Below are positions 6,690-7,847 of a DNA stretch of 7,847 nucleotides, piece after piece. Origin of the DNA: Candidatus Cloacimonadota bacterium (lineage in GTDB: Bacteria; Cloacimonadota; Cloacimonadia; Cloacimonadales; TCS61); contig JAMOPB010000423.1 of assembly GCA_027064945.1 (NCBI GenBank), forward strand, positions 1 to 7,847. The letters run 5' to 3'. The position numbers and the translations under genes are program-made. Positions within the stretch are counted from its first letter, which is position 1, and every line of letters starts with the position of its first letter. Below the pieces are notes generated by a model. The model was not told the DNA's origin. It saw nothing but the letters and a program-made list of their open reading frames with translations, and ran no database searches.

Positions 6690-7138
6690 TGGAAATTAAA
6701 TTGAATGTTAACGGAAAAGATTATACAATTAACATTGATCCTGATACAAGTCTTTTGGATGCTCTACGAGAAATTGGAATTCGTAGCGTAAGACAAGGTT
6801 GTGATACAGGAGTTTGTGGAGCTTGCACAGTTCTTTTGGATGATAAACCTATTTTATCATGTTCATATTTAGCTGCAAGAGCAGATGGACACCGTATTAT
6901 CACTGTAGAAGGTTTAGGTGAAGAAGCTGATAAAATAGTTGATTTGATTGTCAGCGAAGGCGCTGATCAATGTGGATTCTGTGGTCCTGCTTTAGTTGTT
7001 ACTTCTTATCAAATGAAAAAAGATTTGGAACATCCTACTGTTGAACAAATTAATCATTACCTTGCCGGTAATTTATGCCGTTGCTCCGGTTATGAAGGTC
7101 AATTACGTGGAATTAAAAAATATATGGGGGTAGAATAA
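6689..7138 (+). CDS. Molybdenum hydroxylase [2Fe-2S] subunit (xanthine dehydrogenase family, XdhC-like)
   Basis: This 149-residue protein is the small iron-sulfur subunit. The N-terminal plant-type ferredoxin domain has cluster cysteines C38, C43, C46 and C58 (CDTGVCGAC and the SC after KPIL). The C-terminal four-helix domain has the second cluster cysteines C95, C98, C130 and C132 (QCGFCGP and NLCRCSGY). Q94, next to C95, is the conserved glutamine that contacts the molybdopterin cofactor. The usual CGFCTPG is changed to CGFCGPA. The protein carries electrons from the Mo site to the FAD subunit. GGAGG at 6677-6681, inside the end of the preceding gene, precedes the ATG by 7 bases. TAATG overlaps join it to both neighbours, so the three subunits are probably made in step. 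In E. coli XdhD this domain is, as I recall, fused to the molybdenum domain; here it is separate. Confidence 0.95.
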   Translation: MEIKLNVNGKDYTINIDPDTSLLDALREIGIRSVRQGCDTGVCGACTVLLDDKPILSCSYLAARADGHRIITVEGLGEEADKIVDLIVSEGADQCGFCGPALVVTSYQMKKDLEHPTVEQINHYLAGNLCRCSGYEGQLRGIKKYMGVE

Positions 7139-7847
7139 TGAATTTTAAACAAGTAAATAAACCTATCCCAAAAGTAGATGGAAAAGGTTTGCTAACAGGA
7201 AAACCTGCCTATACAAGAGATTTTGCTTTAAAAGATGCTTTGGTTATCAAACTTCTTAGAAGTCCATATGCTTTTGCAAAAATTAAAAAAATAGATGTTT
7301 CAAAAGCTTTGGAATTGAATGGTGTGGAACTTATTCTTACTCATCATGATGTGCCTGGTATTCCTATTACACGTGCAGGACAAGGTTTCCCTGAACCTTC
7401 TCCAAAAGATTATTATATCTTAGATGAATATGTAAGATATATGGGAGATGAAGTTGCTATTATTGCTGCTCATACCGAAAAAATTGCTTTGCAAGCTATG
7501 GAACTAATTGATGTTGAATATGAAGTTTACGAACCAATTTTAGATTTTGAAGAAGCTTATGGCAATAAATCTGTTATTCATCCTGAAGAAAAAATCTATT
7601 CTATGTTCCCAATAGGATTGGATGCAAAAAATAATGTAGCTTGTAGTTATTATGATACAATGATTGTGGGCAATCCGAAAGAACAGATGAAAAAATCAGC
7701 TGTAACTGTTCAGCAAAGATTTTATACAAACGCTCAACAACAAGTGCCTCTTGAAACACACCAATCTACTGCTTATATTGATGTTCAAGGAAGATTGAAT
7801 ATTATCTCTTCAACTCAAAATCCATATCATACTCGTAGAATTATTGG
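7138..7847 (+). CDS. Molybdenum hydroxylase molybdopterin-binding subunit (xanthine dehydrogenase family), N-terminal part, 3' end outside window
   Basis: An open frame begins at the ATG of a TAATG overlap and runs off the right edge after 236 codons, so no stop is seen; full-length members are usually about 700-800 residues. The start GKGLLTGKPAYTRDF and the segment VRYMGDEVAIIAAHT, followed by DVEYE, are the a/b hammerhead domain of aldehyde oxidase/xanthine dehydrogenase large subunits. VPLETHQSTAYID and then ISSTQNPYHTRRIIG are the start of the molybdopterin-binding domain. It would hydroxylate, or in reverse reduce, a carbon of an N-heterocycle such as hypoxanthine, xanthine or urate. 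The residues that set substrate, including the active-site glutamates, lie outside the window, so specificity cannot be judged. Whether it needs selenium also cannot be judged here. Confidence 0.92.
   Translation, partial: MNFKQVNKPIPKVDGKGLLTGKPAYTRDFALKDALVIKLLRSPYAFAKIKKIDVSKALELNGVELILTHHDVPGIPITRAGQGFPEPSPKDYYILDEYVRYMGDEVAIIAAHTEKIALQAMELIDVEYEVYEPILDFEEAYGNKSVIHPEEKIYSMFPIGLDAKNNVACSYYDTMIVGNPKEQMKKSAVTVQQRFYTNAQQQVPLETHQSTAYIDVQGRLNIISSTQNPYHTRRII

Noticed and set aside
1..7847. CRISPR arrays, insertion sequences, rRNA, in-frame TGA/selenocysteine.
   Set aside because: No regular repeats, transposase, terminal repeats or RNA gene were seen, and none of the visible reading frames contains an internal TGA.

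Overview
The window is an A+T-rich stretch (roughly two-thirds A+T by eye) of a bacterial genome. All genes lie on the + strand, most have strong AAGGAG-type ribosome binding sites, and they form a catabolic cluster. The proteins point to an anaerobe or facultative anaerobe: an Fe-S flavoprotein of the YgfK family, a YgeY-type M20 amidohydrolase, a YgeW-type carbamoyltransferase, a fold-type II PLP enzyme, and a three-subunit molybdenum hydroxylase of the xanthine dehydrogenase family. The phylum cannot be fixed from this sequence. Clostridia, spirochaetes and Cloacimonadota-like anaerobes are all compatible, and this is only a guess.

Layout. (1) 2-1603: C-terminal half of a ygfK-like gene, running off the left edge. 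(2) 1604-1791: a 188-base spacer with several mutually compatible inverted repeats, including a possible three-way junction, just before the ygeY ribosome binding site. (3) 1792-2997: ygeY. (4) 2998-3140: a 143-base spacer with a weaker possible fold. (5) 3141-4325: ygeW. (6) 4361-5842: a 493-residue PLP enzyme in the position where ygeX would be expected, but clearly not a classical YgeX. (7) 5850-5879: a textbook rho-independent terminator. (8) 5907-7847: FAD subunit, [2Fe-2S] subunit and the beginning of the molybdopterin subunit of a xanthine dehydrogenase-family enzyme. These three are joined by two TAATG stop/start overlaps, and the last runs off the right edge.

How they may work together. 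In E. coli, ygeW-ygeX-ygeY, hyuA, yqeA, ygfK, ssnA, ygfM and xdhD form one region. Related clusters in gut bacteria have been linked to anaerobic breakdown of urate and other purines. The present set fits that theme: a molybdenum hydroxylase and an Fe-S flavoprotein for redox steps on a purine-like heterocycle, an amidohydrolase for ring-opened ureido or amide intermediates, a carbamoyltransferase that could run in the phosphorolytic direction to give carbamoyl phosphate (ATP through a carbamate kinase, not in this window), and a PLP lyase that would release ammonia from a diamino acid. The gene families are well supported; the pathway assignment is inference. The least described parts are the unusual PLP enzyme in the YgeX slot, the structured ygeY leader, and the terminator placed only 27 bases before the hydroxylase genes.
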